This document shows positions 1 through 6,843 of a DNA stretch of 18,017 nucleotides, one piece after another. The stretch's first letter is position 1, and the number at the start of each line of letters is the position of its first letter. Under the pieces are notes generated by a model. That model did no database searches, had not been told where the DNA came from, and was given only the letters and a program-made list of their open reading frames with translations. Source of the DNA: CAYWJA01 sp964458485 (GTDB taxonomy: Bacteria; Patescibacteriota; Gracilibacteria; UM-FILTER-43-11); assembly GCA_964458485.1 (NCBI GenBank), contig CAYWJA010000032.1:1-18017 (forward strand), given 5' to 3'. A program made the position numbers and the translations under genes.

Positions 1-329
1 ATGAACGTGGTGGTGTAGTTAAATTAGATGCTATTGCAAAGCCGCCCACAAACTTCAAATCACCATTAGCTGTAATGAAGGAGGTATTAGCACATGAAAA
101 AGTTGTAACATCTCTTATTAATGGGCTCTATGAATTAGCCTCTAAGGAAAAGGACTATGCTTCTAAATCTTTCCTAAAATGGTATATAGATGAGCAGGTT
201 GAAGAAGAAGCAAATGCATCTGAATTAATTGAAAGGCTACAACTTGCAGGCGAAAAAGGCCCTGGGTTGTTTATGATGGATAAAGAGCTTGCAGGCAGAC
301 AGTTTGTCGATGAAACGAGTTCTAATTAA
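1..329 (+). CDS. Ferritin, C-terminal part (5' truncated by window edge)
   Basis: The frame is open from position 3 to the TAA at 327-329, so the gene starts upstream of the window; the internal ATG at 75 is not the start. The visible 108 residues begin ERGGVVKLDAIAKPP and continue through a long helix, which matches the C-terminal half of the four-helix bundle of bacterial non-heme ferritins (FtnA type). The WYIDEQVEEE stretch is the helix D region that carries ferroxidase-site Glu/Gln residues in that family. Ferritins oxidise Fe(II) with oxygen or peroxide and store the ferric mineral in a 24-subunit cytoplasmic shell. The next gene is a DNA glycosylase for oxidised guanine starting 27 bases downstream, so the two may be co-transcribed as an oxidative-damage pair (inference). 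The N-terminal ferroxidase residues cannot be checked here. Confidence 0.9.
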   Translation, partial: ERGGVVKLDAIAKPPTNFKSPLAVMKEVLAHEKVVTSLINGLYELASKEKDYASKSFLKWYIDEQVEEEANASELIERLQLAGEKGPGLFMMDKELAGRQFVDETSSN

Positions 330-356
330 TAATTGTATATTATTAAGCAATTTCCA

Positions 357-983
357 ATGGAGGATTTAATCAAAAAAATTAACGGTCTTTTGGCCAGCCC
401 TATTAAAAAGGAGGTTGATAAACGTATAAAAGAGCTAAGGCAGATCCGTAAAAATAAAAATAATGTGATTTTCAAGGAACTTTGTTTTTGTTTGCTTACA
501 GCCAATTTTGATGCAGCAAGGGCCATTAAAATTCAAGATGAAATTGATGACGGTTTTTTACATTTATCTCAATCGGACTTAGCCAAAAAACTCAAAGAAC
601 TTGGGTATAGATTCCCAAATATTCGGTCAAAATATATTGTAGAAGCAAGGATTCATAAAAATGAATTAATTCGACTACTAAAATCGGATCATGCTGAAGA
701 TTATCTGAGAGAACGGCTTGTAAAAAATATAAAAGGTCTTGGATTTAAAGAAGCTTCTCATTTTTTACGTAATATTGGATGTACCGAATGTGCGATTTTA
801 GACTTTCATATAATCGATATTTTGGTTCAGCATAAAATCACAAAAAAACCAAAATCTATTACTCCAAAAATATATTTGGTAATAGAAAAAAGGCTTAAAA
901 GGTTGGGGAAGCTATTAAGCCTAAATATGGCGGAGTTAGACTTTTATTTGTGGTATCTGGAGACTGGGAAGGTGTTGAAATAA
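357..983 (+). CDS. 8-oxoguanine DNA glycosylase / AP lyase, Ogg2 (archaeal) type
   Basis: This base-excision repair enzyme should remove 8-oxoguanine and nick the abasic site. The 208-residue product has the size and layout of Ogg2 enzymes such as the Methanocaldococcus one. An all-helical N-terminal part contains FKELCFCLLTANFDAARA. It is followed by a helix-hairpin-helix (VKNIKGLGFKEASHFLRNIG) and the sequence AILDFHI. The catalytic Lys (K131) and Asp (D149, 18 residues later) are both present. I chose the ATG at 357; a TTG at 333 would add eight residues but lies only 3 bases after the ferritin stop. There is no clear Shine-Dalgarno. The gene ends 4 bases before the stop of the convergent gene at 988. 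Confidence 0.88.
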   Translation: MEDLIKKINGLLASPIKKEVDKRIKELRQIRKNKNNVIFKELCFCLLTANFDAARAIKIQDEIDDGFLHLSQSDLAKKLKELGYRFPNIRSKYIVEARIHKNELIRLLKSDHAEDYLRERLVKNIKGLGFKEASHFLRNIGCTECAILDFHIIDILVQHKITKKPKSITPKIYLVIEKRLKRLGKLLSLNMAELDFYLWYLETGKVLK

Positions 984-987
984 TCCC

Positions 988-1578
988 TTATGATGCTTGT
1001 GGTACAGTAAGAATATCTGTTGCCATATATAAACTAGGTGGTACATCTGAATCAGATGTGTCTGATATATCTACTGGGCTTATTTTAAGTACATAGGGAT
1101 ATGTATTCCTTACCTTTACTACCAATTCAGAATCTGCATCGAGACAATCCTGAAAATCGCCCAATGCATTACATAACAAAAATATCTTACCTCTACACTC
1201 AACAACTATTGTATGACCATATATCTCTCTTAATTCTTCAAGTTTTTTAAGTGTTGAATTTGGTTCAAGAAGCCTAGCTAAAACAAATAATTCTGGCCGT
1301 AGAATTTTTACCACTTCATCTCTTGCAGTACTAGAGTGTCTGTTCATAAGCAATAAAAATGGGTACACATTTTGTACTGCAGGTGTATCACCTCTTCTTG
1401 TGGGCCCATCAACGGACACTGGAGAAAGTGCAAAATATCTACCATTTAATTCTACTATTCTTTTTAGGCCATATTGTTCAGTCCACTGAACCATGTCTCT
1501 AAATGTAGGGTTTGCAGGCAGGATTTTAGCCCTACATCTATACTCCCTATTACCATCACTTTCTATTTCTGGTGCCAT
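988..1578 (-). CDS. Hypothetical protein with two internal repeats
   Basis: I do not recognise this 196-residue protein. It has no signal peptide or membrane segment, so it is probably cytoplasmic. The two halves look duplicated. Residues about 23-79 and 107-167 both begin N-[PS]-T and share the pattern YG-x4-V-E-x2-G-[RK]-x-F-x-L, then about 25-30 residues on a [VK]-x-N-x-YP-[FY]-x-L strand. Helix followed by strands is the likely fold of each unit. I chose the ATG at 1578; an in-frame TTG at 1587 is possible. An extended -10 promoter lies 38 bases upstream (separate entry), and a 14-base-period repeat fills the leader. It is convergent with the glycosylase gene. Confidence 0.7.
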   Translation of the reverse strand: MAPEIESDGNREYRCRAKILPANPTFRDMVQWTEQYGLKRIVELNGRYFALSPVSVDGPTRRGDTPAVQNVYPFLLLMNRHSSTARDEVVKILRPELFVLARLLEPNSTLKKLEELREIYGHTIVVECRGKIFLLCNALGDFQDCLDADSELVVKVRNTYPYVLKISPVDISDTSDSDVPPSLYMATDILTVPQAS

Positions 1579-1579
1579 A

Positions 1580-1604
1580 TTATGCAATTAATGTTATGCA
1601 ATTA
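1580..1604 (-). repeat. Two copies of an 11-bp repeat in the 5' leader
   Basis: TTATGCAATTA occurs at 1580-1590 and again, identical, at 1594-1604, giving a 14-base period. Both copies lie between the predicted transcription start (about 1609) and the ATG at 1578. Each could be an operator half or an RNA leader element, or the result of slippage. Confidence 0.6.
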
Positions 1605-1615
1605 ACTAAGAAATG

Positions 1616-1644
1616 ATTATAGCACGATATATTTTATTTGTCTA
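1616..1644 (-). promoter_or_regulatory. Extended -10 promoter for the gene at 988-1578
   Basis: On the minus strand, TAGACA (1639-1644) and TATAAT (1616-1621) are separated by 17 bases, and TGC precedes the -10 box (1622-1624), giving an extended -10. It is back to back with the promoter at 1670-1698. Confidence 0.75.
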
Positions 1645-1669
1645 GAAAATTTATAAATCTTTCTACACC

Positions 1670-1698
1670 TTGACATGCTAATACTAACCTGATACAAT
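1670..1698 (+). promoter_or_regulatory. Consensus-type promoter for the 760-residue orphan gene
   Basis: TTGACA (1670-1675) and TACAAT (1693-1698) are separated by exactly 17 bases. The predicted start at about 1705 leaves a leader of about 17 bases before the ATG at 1722. The leader is A-rich with no Shine-Dalgarno. Confidence 0.8.
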
Positions 1699-1721
1699 AT
1701 GCATCTTCTTTAAAAAAACAA

Positions 1722-4004
1722 ATGGGTAATTTAAATACTGCTTCACACCAAGATGATCAGACAGATGCCATAGTACAACGAGGCTTATTTGCTGATATGC
1801 AGTTGACAGGGAGTGATTTTGCCCCATGGGATCCGGAGCAAATAACTGAGGGGGATATAATACATGAAATATCTAAATATAGTCATGCTATTCAATCTGT
1901 ATTTCCTGGTGGCATGTCGGGGTTTATTCAATTTATGCCATATCTTAAGCTGTTGGATGAAGACCGTGTATTTGATGTAATGAGAAGATGGTTTAAAGAT
2001 TGGGCATTCCCAAGGCAGAATGCTCAAACGTATGTTGATGTAGGAAAAACAGTTCTGGAAAAACTAGGAGTAAAAGGCGATAGCTATTTATTTTCTTTTT
2101 ATAAATTTAATCCTGACCTAAAAAAATTACTTACAAATGATCCTGTAGCTTTTGCGTCTCAAATCGATAAAGCAATTGCGTTGGAGTGTGGGTTTTCGGT
2201 TTGCCATCAGCAATTAAGTAGTTCTGCATGTGTATTAGACAATACCTTTGGTGCATTTATTAAATATGGAAATCAACACAACTTCCCACGCTTCATAGCA
2301 TCTTATAAAAAAGTAACAAAGAGGGCCCTGGAAATAGCAAAAGAAAAGGGGTGTAAATGTGATGATGATTTATCAAGAGATCTTGACTATGTCCTAGAAA
2401 CATTCAGAGAAATTTATGATGATGATGAATTCAAAGGTGGTCGATTTATATATTTTGAAGACAAGGATTTTGCGGACATATTTATTGAATGTGTATTTGA
2501 TCATAGTAATGATATAGCTACCAATGCATGGAATTTTCAGGAATTATTACAATGTGCATACTTGTCGGTAGAAGAAATATATGCGGTTCTTATTACAGGA
2601 GATGGTTCCTGTATAGACCCTAATAATATAGACCGTTCAAAAATAAGACTAAGTTTTGATGTTCATTCATTAATATCTCAACTTGAGCCTGGAAAGTCAT
2701 TTGAGCACCAACGAAAAAGACTTATTGCAATTAAGGATGCACTGCCTACAGGCGTAGATCCTTTATATAAATTTATAAATAATGAGTGTAAACGTCGCAT
2801 TGATGAATCAATTAATAAACTAGAGCTACCTATTAAATGTGAAAGATTTATGCGTATTGTTGGGGCTGAAAATATAAAAAGTAATAAATTATCAAATGCA
2901 AACAGTAGTACGCGTATGGCAATTGCTGGCACTGCTTTATTAGGCAGCCTGGGGTTACAGCAAGCTCGCGTGTTATCACCTTGTCATAAACTATTACCAC
3001 AGTCAGCAGATCCAATAATACTTAAAAGGCTACAACAAGGAGATCTGGGGGCTTTAACTAATTCTCAACAGCCAATAGATCAAGGGAATCTTGCGCGATC
3101 AATAGATGTGATGATGCCGGATATTGAAGCCTCTATATATAATGCAAGGCTCAGAAGTATTGGATTAATGCCAATTGGAGGCAAGGTTCATGTAGATAAG
3201 GTAATAGATAAAGACCTTTTGAAGTTTTTACAACATATTTTTCATTTAGATACTACACCTTTCCACTTAATACATGCAGGGCAAACCTTAAATTTACCAC
3301 CACTACCAACAGCGCAGGAGCAGGCATTGCTTCTTATGATACTTCAAAGCTTTGGTGCTATAAATGAGGAAAATCCTGAATTGCAGGCAGCATTAGCTGG
3401 ACGATGGAGTAGGGAAACTGCTGCGCTGATTGGGTCTGCAGTACTATTAGCTACGGAAAGAGGCTGGAGGTATGACGATAATGCATTTTCTACAAATCAG
3501 AATGAGTCAACAGGTGCCCGAATAATGTCTTATGACGGTGGTTTATCATATAAAGTTACAGGATTACCATTTGATCTTCTTGCCGCAGAAGGCAGAACAG
3601 ATATGCTTGGCAGGCGTATACATAGTGATTTGGATCTTTATCAGGTGCTTGGCACATTAGCAACGCACTATGAATATAATGGATTTTTTATTAAAGAAGC
3701 TGCTATTTTTAGATCCAAGATGGCAGAAATTCTAGACAGACATGCATTATTACCAATTATTAACTCATCAGCATGGGTATATGATCACGTTAAAAATGGG
3801 GATTCATTGGAAAATCATGGTAATATGGTTAGGGTAGTATCTGAAAAATGGTTTGAGGGACGTGATCTTGGGGCAGAAAAAAATTATGGCATAATTGGAG
3901 AAGTAAGAGGATTGATTGATATAGTAAGGGTTGCTATGCAAGCACGAATTCCACAAATTTGCAGGGAGCAACCAGAGGAGGTTGAAAGATTCATGCATTA
4001 TTAA
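1722..4004 (+). CDS. Large hypothetical protein, 760 residues, no recognised domain
   Basis: I do not recognise this family. It is the longest gene in the window and is driven by the best promoter. It has no N-terminal signal peptide. The only hydrophobic stretch is a short Ala/Gly/Leu-rich one at about residues 399-410 (AIAGTALLGSLG), too weak to call a membrane helix. The first half (about 1-380) is mostly helical, with scattered Cys including CKC at 211-213. After the hydrophobic stretch come a Gln/Pro-rich linker and a second, more globular region with many aromatic residues near the C-terminus (SSAWVYDHVKNG, EKWFEGRDLGAEKN). A cytoplasmic two-domain protein is the simplest reading. It stands alone, with divergent and downstream genes under separate control. 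Confidence 0.75.
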   Translation: MGNLNTASHQDDQTDAIVQRGLFADMQLTGSDFAPWDPEQITEGDIIHEISKYSHAIQSVFPGGMSGFIQFMPYLKLLDEDRVFDVMRRWFKDWAFPRQNAQTYVDVGKTVLEKLGVKGDSYLFSFYKFNPDLKKLLTNDPVAFASQIDKAIALECGFSVCHQQLSSSACVLDNTFGAFIKYGNQHNFPRFIASYKKVTKRALEIAKEKGCKCDDDLSRDLDYVLETFREIYDDDEFKGGRFIYFEDKDFADIFIECVFDHSNDIATNAWNFQELLQCAYLSVEEIYAVLITGDGSCIDPNNIDRSKIRLSFDVHSLISQLEPGKSFEHQRKRLIAIKDALPTGVDPLYKFINNECKRRIDESINKLELPIKCERFMRIVGAENIKSNKLSNANSSTRMAIAGTALLGSLGLQQARVLSPCHKLLPQSADPIILKRLQQGDLGALTNSQQPIDQGNLARSIDVMMPDIEASIYNARLRSIGLMPIGGKVHVDKVIDKDLLKFLQHIFHLDTTPFHLIHAGQTLNLPPLPTAQEQALLLMILQSFGAINEENPELQAALAGRWSRETAALIGSAVLLATERGWRYDDNAFSTNQNESTGARIMSYDGGLSYKVTGLPFDLLAAEGRTDMLGRRIHSDLDLYQVLGTLATHYEYNGFFIKEAAIFRSKMAEILDRHALLPIINSSAWVYDHVKNGDSLENHGNMVRVVSEKWFEGRDLGAEKNYGIIGEVRGLIDIVRVAMQARIPQICREQPEEVERFMHY

Positions 4005-4063
4005 CTTGCAAATAAATAAAAAATAGTGTTAAATAATATACTAAACAATTAACTAATTAAAGT

Positions 4064-4267
4064 ATGTGTGGACATCATTGTAAAACAGGTGGCGGTAAAG
4101 GTGAAAGCCTGCCAAGACATAAAACAGAGCAAAGTTGCCTAGGCGCAAAAGAAGAAGCAATTATTAAATTAGCGCGTAAAGTAGTGAAAGAAGTGGGTAT
4201 ACCTACCGAAGAAGCCATGAGAAAAATATTGGCAGAAAGCGGTAAGGAGGGAAAACAATTCTTTTAA
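4064..4267 (+). CDS. Small hypothetical protein with Cys/His N-terminus
   Basis: This 67-residue protein begins MCGHHCKTGGGKGES, a dense Cys/His head with a third Cys at about residue 25 that could bind a metal ion (inference). An amphipathic, Lys/Glu-rich helical tail follows. It has no signal peptide. A TATACT -10-like box lies at 4037-4042 without a good -35. No Shine-Dalgarno is visible. It ends 6 bases before the stop of the convergent Cys-repeat gene. The reading frame fits the spacing of its neighbours, but coding status rests on composition only. Confidence 0.6.
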   Translation: MCGHHCKTGGGKGESLPRHKTEQSCLGAKEEAIIKLARKVVKEVGIPTEEAMRKILAESGKEGKQFF

Positions 4268-4273
4268 TCTAAT

Positions 4274-4696
4274 TTACTTTTTGCCAGCCAAAGCCCCCAT
4301 AGCTACTTTTTCAAGGCACATTTTAGGAGTATAGCTAATTAAGCCGCCTTTAATTTTGCCACATAAAGTTATATCTTTCTTTTTTACGGCAATAAGCATA
4401 TAGCATTTATCTCTTGGTGGATTGCCTGCGAGTTTGCTAAAAGTTTCTCCTTTAATTTTTTCACATACAGAAGCATCTCCCTGGCGTATTGCTGCATCCT
4501 GAAAGCAATGATCCTGGTCTTTTCCTTCAAAAAAGACACCACAAGCAACTTCTTCTATTGCGCCAATTGTCTCATCTGCCATTGTTAACAAAGCAACAGT
4601 AATAGCATTATCTCTCCTAATGTAGTCATTGCCCAATATTAATAACACAAGTAGAGTAAGTGCAATGCCAAATAAATAATAACGATTTTTTTGCAT
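4274..4696 (-). CDS. Membrane-anchored Cys-repeat protein
   Basis: A 140-residue protein with one N-terminal membrane helix (about residues 7-22, FGIALTLLVLLILGND) after a short basic start, and the rest probably outside the cell. The exposed part carries a repeat: C64-F-x-D-A then D74-x3-C78-x-KIKG, and C98-Y-x-L-I-A then D108-x3-C112-x-KIKG. Cys pairs are 14 residues apart in both units, and C127 begins a third partial unit. C52 is an extra Cys. Such C-[FY]-x(n)-D-x3-C repeats are common in small secreted proteins of Patescibacteria. Their function is not known; disulfide-bonded helical repeats are plausible. Confidence 0.75.
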   Translation of the reverse strand: MQKNRYYLFGIALTLLVLLILGNDYIRRDNAITVALLTMADETIGAIEEVACGVFFEGKDQDHCFQDAAIRQGDASVCEKIKGETFSKLAGNPPRDKCYMLIAVKKKDITLCGKIKGGLISYTPKMCLEKVAMGALAGKK

Positions 4697-4747
4697 AATT
4701 TTTATTTAATTTATTAGATTATAGCAAAAAAAGCTTAATTGTATAAA

Positions 4748-4823
4748 TGGTGGGTCAGCAGGGACTCGAACCCTGGGCCAATTGCTTAAGAGGCAACTGC
4801 TCTACCAACTGAGCTACTGACCC
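4748..4823 (-). tRNA. tRNA-Lys (anticodon CUU), CCA encoded
   Basis: Reading the minus strand from 4823, the acceptor stem GGGTCAG pairs with CTGACCC (4752-4758). The D arm is TAGCTCAGTTGGTAGAGCA. The anticodon stem GTTGC/GCAAT has one G-U pair and the loop is CTCTTAA, giving anticodon CTT. The T arm is CAGGG-TTCGAGT-CCCTG. The discriminator is A (4751) and CCA is genomically encoded (4748-4750). A promoter with TTGAAC (4860-4865), 17 bases and TAATCT (4837-4842) points into it. Confidence 0.97.
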
Positions 4824-4836
4824 AAAATGCGTACAA

Positions 4837-4865
4837 AGATTAACACGCGTTTTTTTTGAGTTCAA
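4837..4865 (-). promoter_or_regulatory. Promoter for tRNA-Lys
   Basis: On the minus strand, TTGAAC (4860-4865) and TAATCT (4837-4842) have a 17-base spacer. The predicted start lies about 7 bases before the tRNA 5' end. Its -35 box overlaps the -35 box of the rightward lipoprotein promoter (TTGAGT 4856-4861), so the two polymerases would compete. Confidence 0.55.
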
Positions 4866-4883
4866 GGTAAAATATGATAGGAT
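4856..4883 (+). promoter_or_regulatory. Promoter for the putative lipoprotein gene
   Basis: TTGAGT (4856-4861) and TAGGAT (4878-4883) with a 16-base spacer. The predicted leader is about 20 bases. Moderate match only. Confidence 0.45.
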
Positions 4884-4909
4884 GATATCTAATTTTTAAC
4901 TATAAAATT

Positions 4910-5491
4910 ATGAATAAAGGTTTAGGGATAGCACTATTACTAGGGCCATTGGCATTATCCGGAGGATGTGATGATAAAAATAAGGTTGTATCAGGCAAGC
5001 CTGATGCGCGTGTAGTTGAAGTGGGGCAAGTGAGAGATGCTGTATTAAATATGCCTGGAGGCGCACCCTCACTACAAAATCCTGTACAACCCCCTCCTGA
5101 ACCTACAATGGATGACAAAAGCACATCATCTAAACTTCCACAAACCCCACAACCATCTAAGGGTATTCCTGTTGATATGTTGGTAAAAAGTATATGGGGG
5201 CCGCGTGCAGAGCTAATTGATCAAGGTGGTAAAAAGTATGTTGTTACTTCTCGAAGAAAGTTATTAATGCCCTTATTAGGTGGTCGTTTTGGCAAAGCTA
5301 AGTTCTTACCAAATTTTGCCCACCCTCATATGAGGACTAATATTCCATCTATGGCAGATCAGGCTAAATGTGCATTGGATTTAAAAAAGCAGATGCTTGG
5401 CGAAGATGAAGATGTACCAATATCTGGCACTGAAGAATTTATGGCTGCAGCCCTTAGGATGTGTGCTGATAAAAGAAAGGAGGGGAAGTGA
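4910..5491 (+). CDS. Putative lipoprotein, hypothetical
   Basis: The 193-residue product starts with a hydrophobic leader ending LALSGGC (Cys at 20). The positions before the Cys (S-G-G) are a loose lipobox, because the usual Leu at -3 sits one place further back. Lipid attachment is therefore likely but not certain. Residues about 50-85 form a Pro/Gln-rich linker (NPVQPPPEPTMDDK), a typical spacer between the membrane and an exterior domain. The C-terminal part (about 86-193) is a small domain with two Cys (154 and 185) that could pair. No family is recognised. It converges on the glycosyltransferase gene with a 5-base gap. Confidence 0.7.
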   Translation: MNKGLGIALLLGPLALSGGCDDKNKVVSGKPDARVVEVGQVRDAVLNMPGGAPSLQNPVQPPPEPTMDDKSTSSKLPQTPQPSKGIPVDMLVKSIWGPRAELIDQGGKKYVVTSRRKLLMPLLGGRFGKAKFLPNFAHPHMRTNIPSMADQAKCALDLKKQMLGEDEDVPISGTEEFMAAALRMCADKRKEGK

Positions 5492-5496
5492 TTATA

Positions 5497-6618
5497 TCAA
5501 TTAATATCCAGACAATTATATATCTTCAATGTTTCCTTTGCCATTCTCTCTGCTGTGAACTTCTCTGCAGCTCTTTTTAGTGCGGCCTGTTCAACATCCC
5601 GTTTATGATCTGGATTTCGTAAAATGATCTGAATCGCATCAACGAGCCTATCAATATTAGCCGGTGGTATTAAATACCCACTTTTGCCATCTTCAATAAT
5701 GTCTTTCGGACCTCCATTGTCTGTGGCAATTACAGCAGTTCCACTAGCCATAGCCTCAATTAATACCAGGCCAAAGGCTTCTTTTAATGAAGGTAAAACA
5801 AATATATCAGATGATTTTAGTATTTGAGGAATATCATCCCTCCAGCCTAAAAAGTGTAAATTAGGTATATTGGCATATCTCGACTTCAAATTAGCCTCGT
5901 TAGGGCCAGTTCCTACCAGCATTAGATGTAATTTGGGCATCTCGGCCTGTAATTTTTTAAATGCTTTAATTAAATATTTTTGGCCTTTCCGCGGATGCAA
6001 TTCTGCAATACAAGTTATAACCAAATCGCCATTTTGGACAGGCCCGCCCGTACCAAACGGGTACGTTCGGGCGGGCAAAGACACTTTGTCTATATTGTCT
6101 AAATACCTGTCTATTTCAATGCCATTATACACTCTGTGCAATCGATTCTTGACATCTTTGCCATATTGGCTAATTTGTCTAAAATTATCTGAACTAATGG
6201 CAATAATCTGATCTGTTTTGGTAAGACATTTTTGTTTAATCATTTTCTTTAAACCGGATAAATCAAATGGATCATGTTCAGTAGTTACAATTGGCAGCCC
6301 TACTTTTTTTGCTGCAAAAAATGCATATCTGCAACTACCGGGGTTCCATAGGTGTATATGAATCAGATCGAACTTCTCTTTCTTCAACAATTTCGTTAGT
6401 TGCGTATAGTGCCTTGGGTCATGCTTATGTATAGTTGGTAGAAGATGAATTTCGGCATATACTTTTCGGAGTTCACCCATCTTTTCCTTTAATCTAGAAT
6501 ACCTCCCACATGCTAAAGATACTCTGCAGTCGAGTGGTTTTAAATATTTTGCCAGAAGCGCCATTTGTTTTTCAGCACCTCCGTAACTTGGTGTATCTGT
6601 ATAAAATAGGATGTTCAT
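5497..6618 (-). CDS. Glycosyltransferase, GT4 family (GT-B fold)
   Basis: This 373-residue enzyme should move a sugar from a nucleotide donor to a lipid or glycan acceptor at the inner face of the membrane; the exact sugar cannot be read from the sequence. The N-terminal domain has the glycine-rich SYGGAEKQ loop (residues 11-18) near the acceptor site. The C-terminal domain starts at about residue 198, with the basic HPRKGQKYL loop (208-216), VGTGPNE and the EAFGLVLIE motif (E280 and E288, seven residues between), the donor-binding signature of GT4. Residues 182-193 are encoded by a GC-rich palindrome in the interdomain linker, where an insertion would be tolerated. It begins 2 bases after a palindromic element shared with murD. 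Confidence 0.93.
   Translation of the reverse strand: MNILFYTDTPSYGGAEKQMALLAKYLKPLDCRVSLACGRYSRLKEKMGELRKVYAEIHLLPTIHKHDPRHYTQLTKLLKKEKFDLIHIHLWNPGSCRYAFFAAKKVGLPIVTTEHDPFDLSGLKKMIKQKCLTKTDQIIAISSDNFRQISQYGKDVKNRLHRVYNGIEIDRYLDNIDKVSLPARTYPFGTGGPVQNGDLVITCIAELHPRKGQKYLIKAFKKLQAEMPKLHLMLVGTGPNEANLKSRYANIPNLHFLGWRDDIPQILKSSDIFVLPSLKEAFGLVLIEAMASGTAVIATDNGGPKDIIEDGKSGYLIPPANIDRLVDAIQIILRNPDHKRDVEQAALKRAAEKFTAERMAKETLKIYNCLDIN
6042..6076. repeat. GC-rich palindrome inserted in frame in the glycosyltransferase gene
   Basis: GCCCGCCCGTACC (42-54 of 6000) faces GGTAC (6060-6064), a 3-base bulge and CGGGCGGGC (6068-6076). This gives a strong hairpin with a loop of about five bases in an otherwise AT-rich gene. 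On the coding strand it reads PARTYPFGTGGP, in frame. The arrangement resembles the protein-coding palindromic elements known from Rickettsia (RPE); relation to those is not implied. Confidence 0.8.
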
Positions 6619-6620
6619 TT

Positions 6621-6717
6621 TTTATTGTAGGGTGTGTATATAGTAGGGACGCAGATCCCTCGACTTCGCTCGGGACATGTCTGCGTCCCCTACAATATTA
6701 CACAACAGCCCAATAAA
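6621..6717. repeat. Palindromic element copy 1, upstream of the glycosyltransferase gene
   Basis: The core arms are GTAGGGACGCAGA (6643-6655) and TCTGCGTCCCCTAC (6680-6693). Between them sits a second hairpin-like stretch with CCCTCGACTTCGCTCGGG. Outer flanks also match imperfectly in inverted orientation, with TTTATTG at 6621-6627 and CAATAAA at 6711-6717. The left edge matches copy 2 at 12731 up to and including the neighbouring start codon (TTCATTTTTTATTGT in both). Confidence 0.75.
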
Positions 6718-6790
6718 CGGAATATGATAAAAAATGAATATGTTGACAAAATTATAATATTAATTAATAATAATGAACCATATCCAAATG

Positions 6791-6834
6791 GTTTGCAAAT
6801 AGTTAACAAATTGTCTACAAATCGTTTACAATCT
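6791..6834 (+). promoter_or_regulatory. Four 11-bp repeats in the promoter of the secreted Tyr/Cys protein gene
   Basis: Four adjoining 11-mers, GTTTGCAAATA, GTTAACAAATT, GTCTACAAATC and GTTTACAATCT, share GTNNNCAAAT (the last lacks one A). They sit on one face of the helix, about one turn apart, ending 9 bases before the ATG at 6844. Possible promoter boxes lie inside them: TTGCAA (6793-6798) with TACAAA (6816-6821) at 17 bases, or TTAACA (6803-6808) with TACAAT (6827-6832) at 18 bases. A multi-site operator is one reading. Confidence 0.55.
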
Positions 6835-6843
6835 AGCTCAATC

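Noticed and set aside
333..356. TTG start for the DNA glycosylase
   Set aside because: It would begin 3 bases after the ferritin stop with no ribosome site; ATG at 357 gives the family-like N-terminus.
6634..6843. N-terminal extension of the Tyr-rich secreted protein (open frame from 6634)
   Set aside because: It runs through the palindromic element and the 11-bp repeats; the ATG at 6844 starts a textbook signal peptide.
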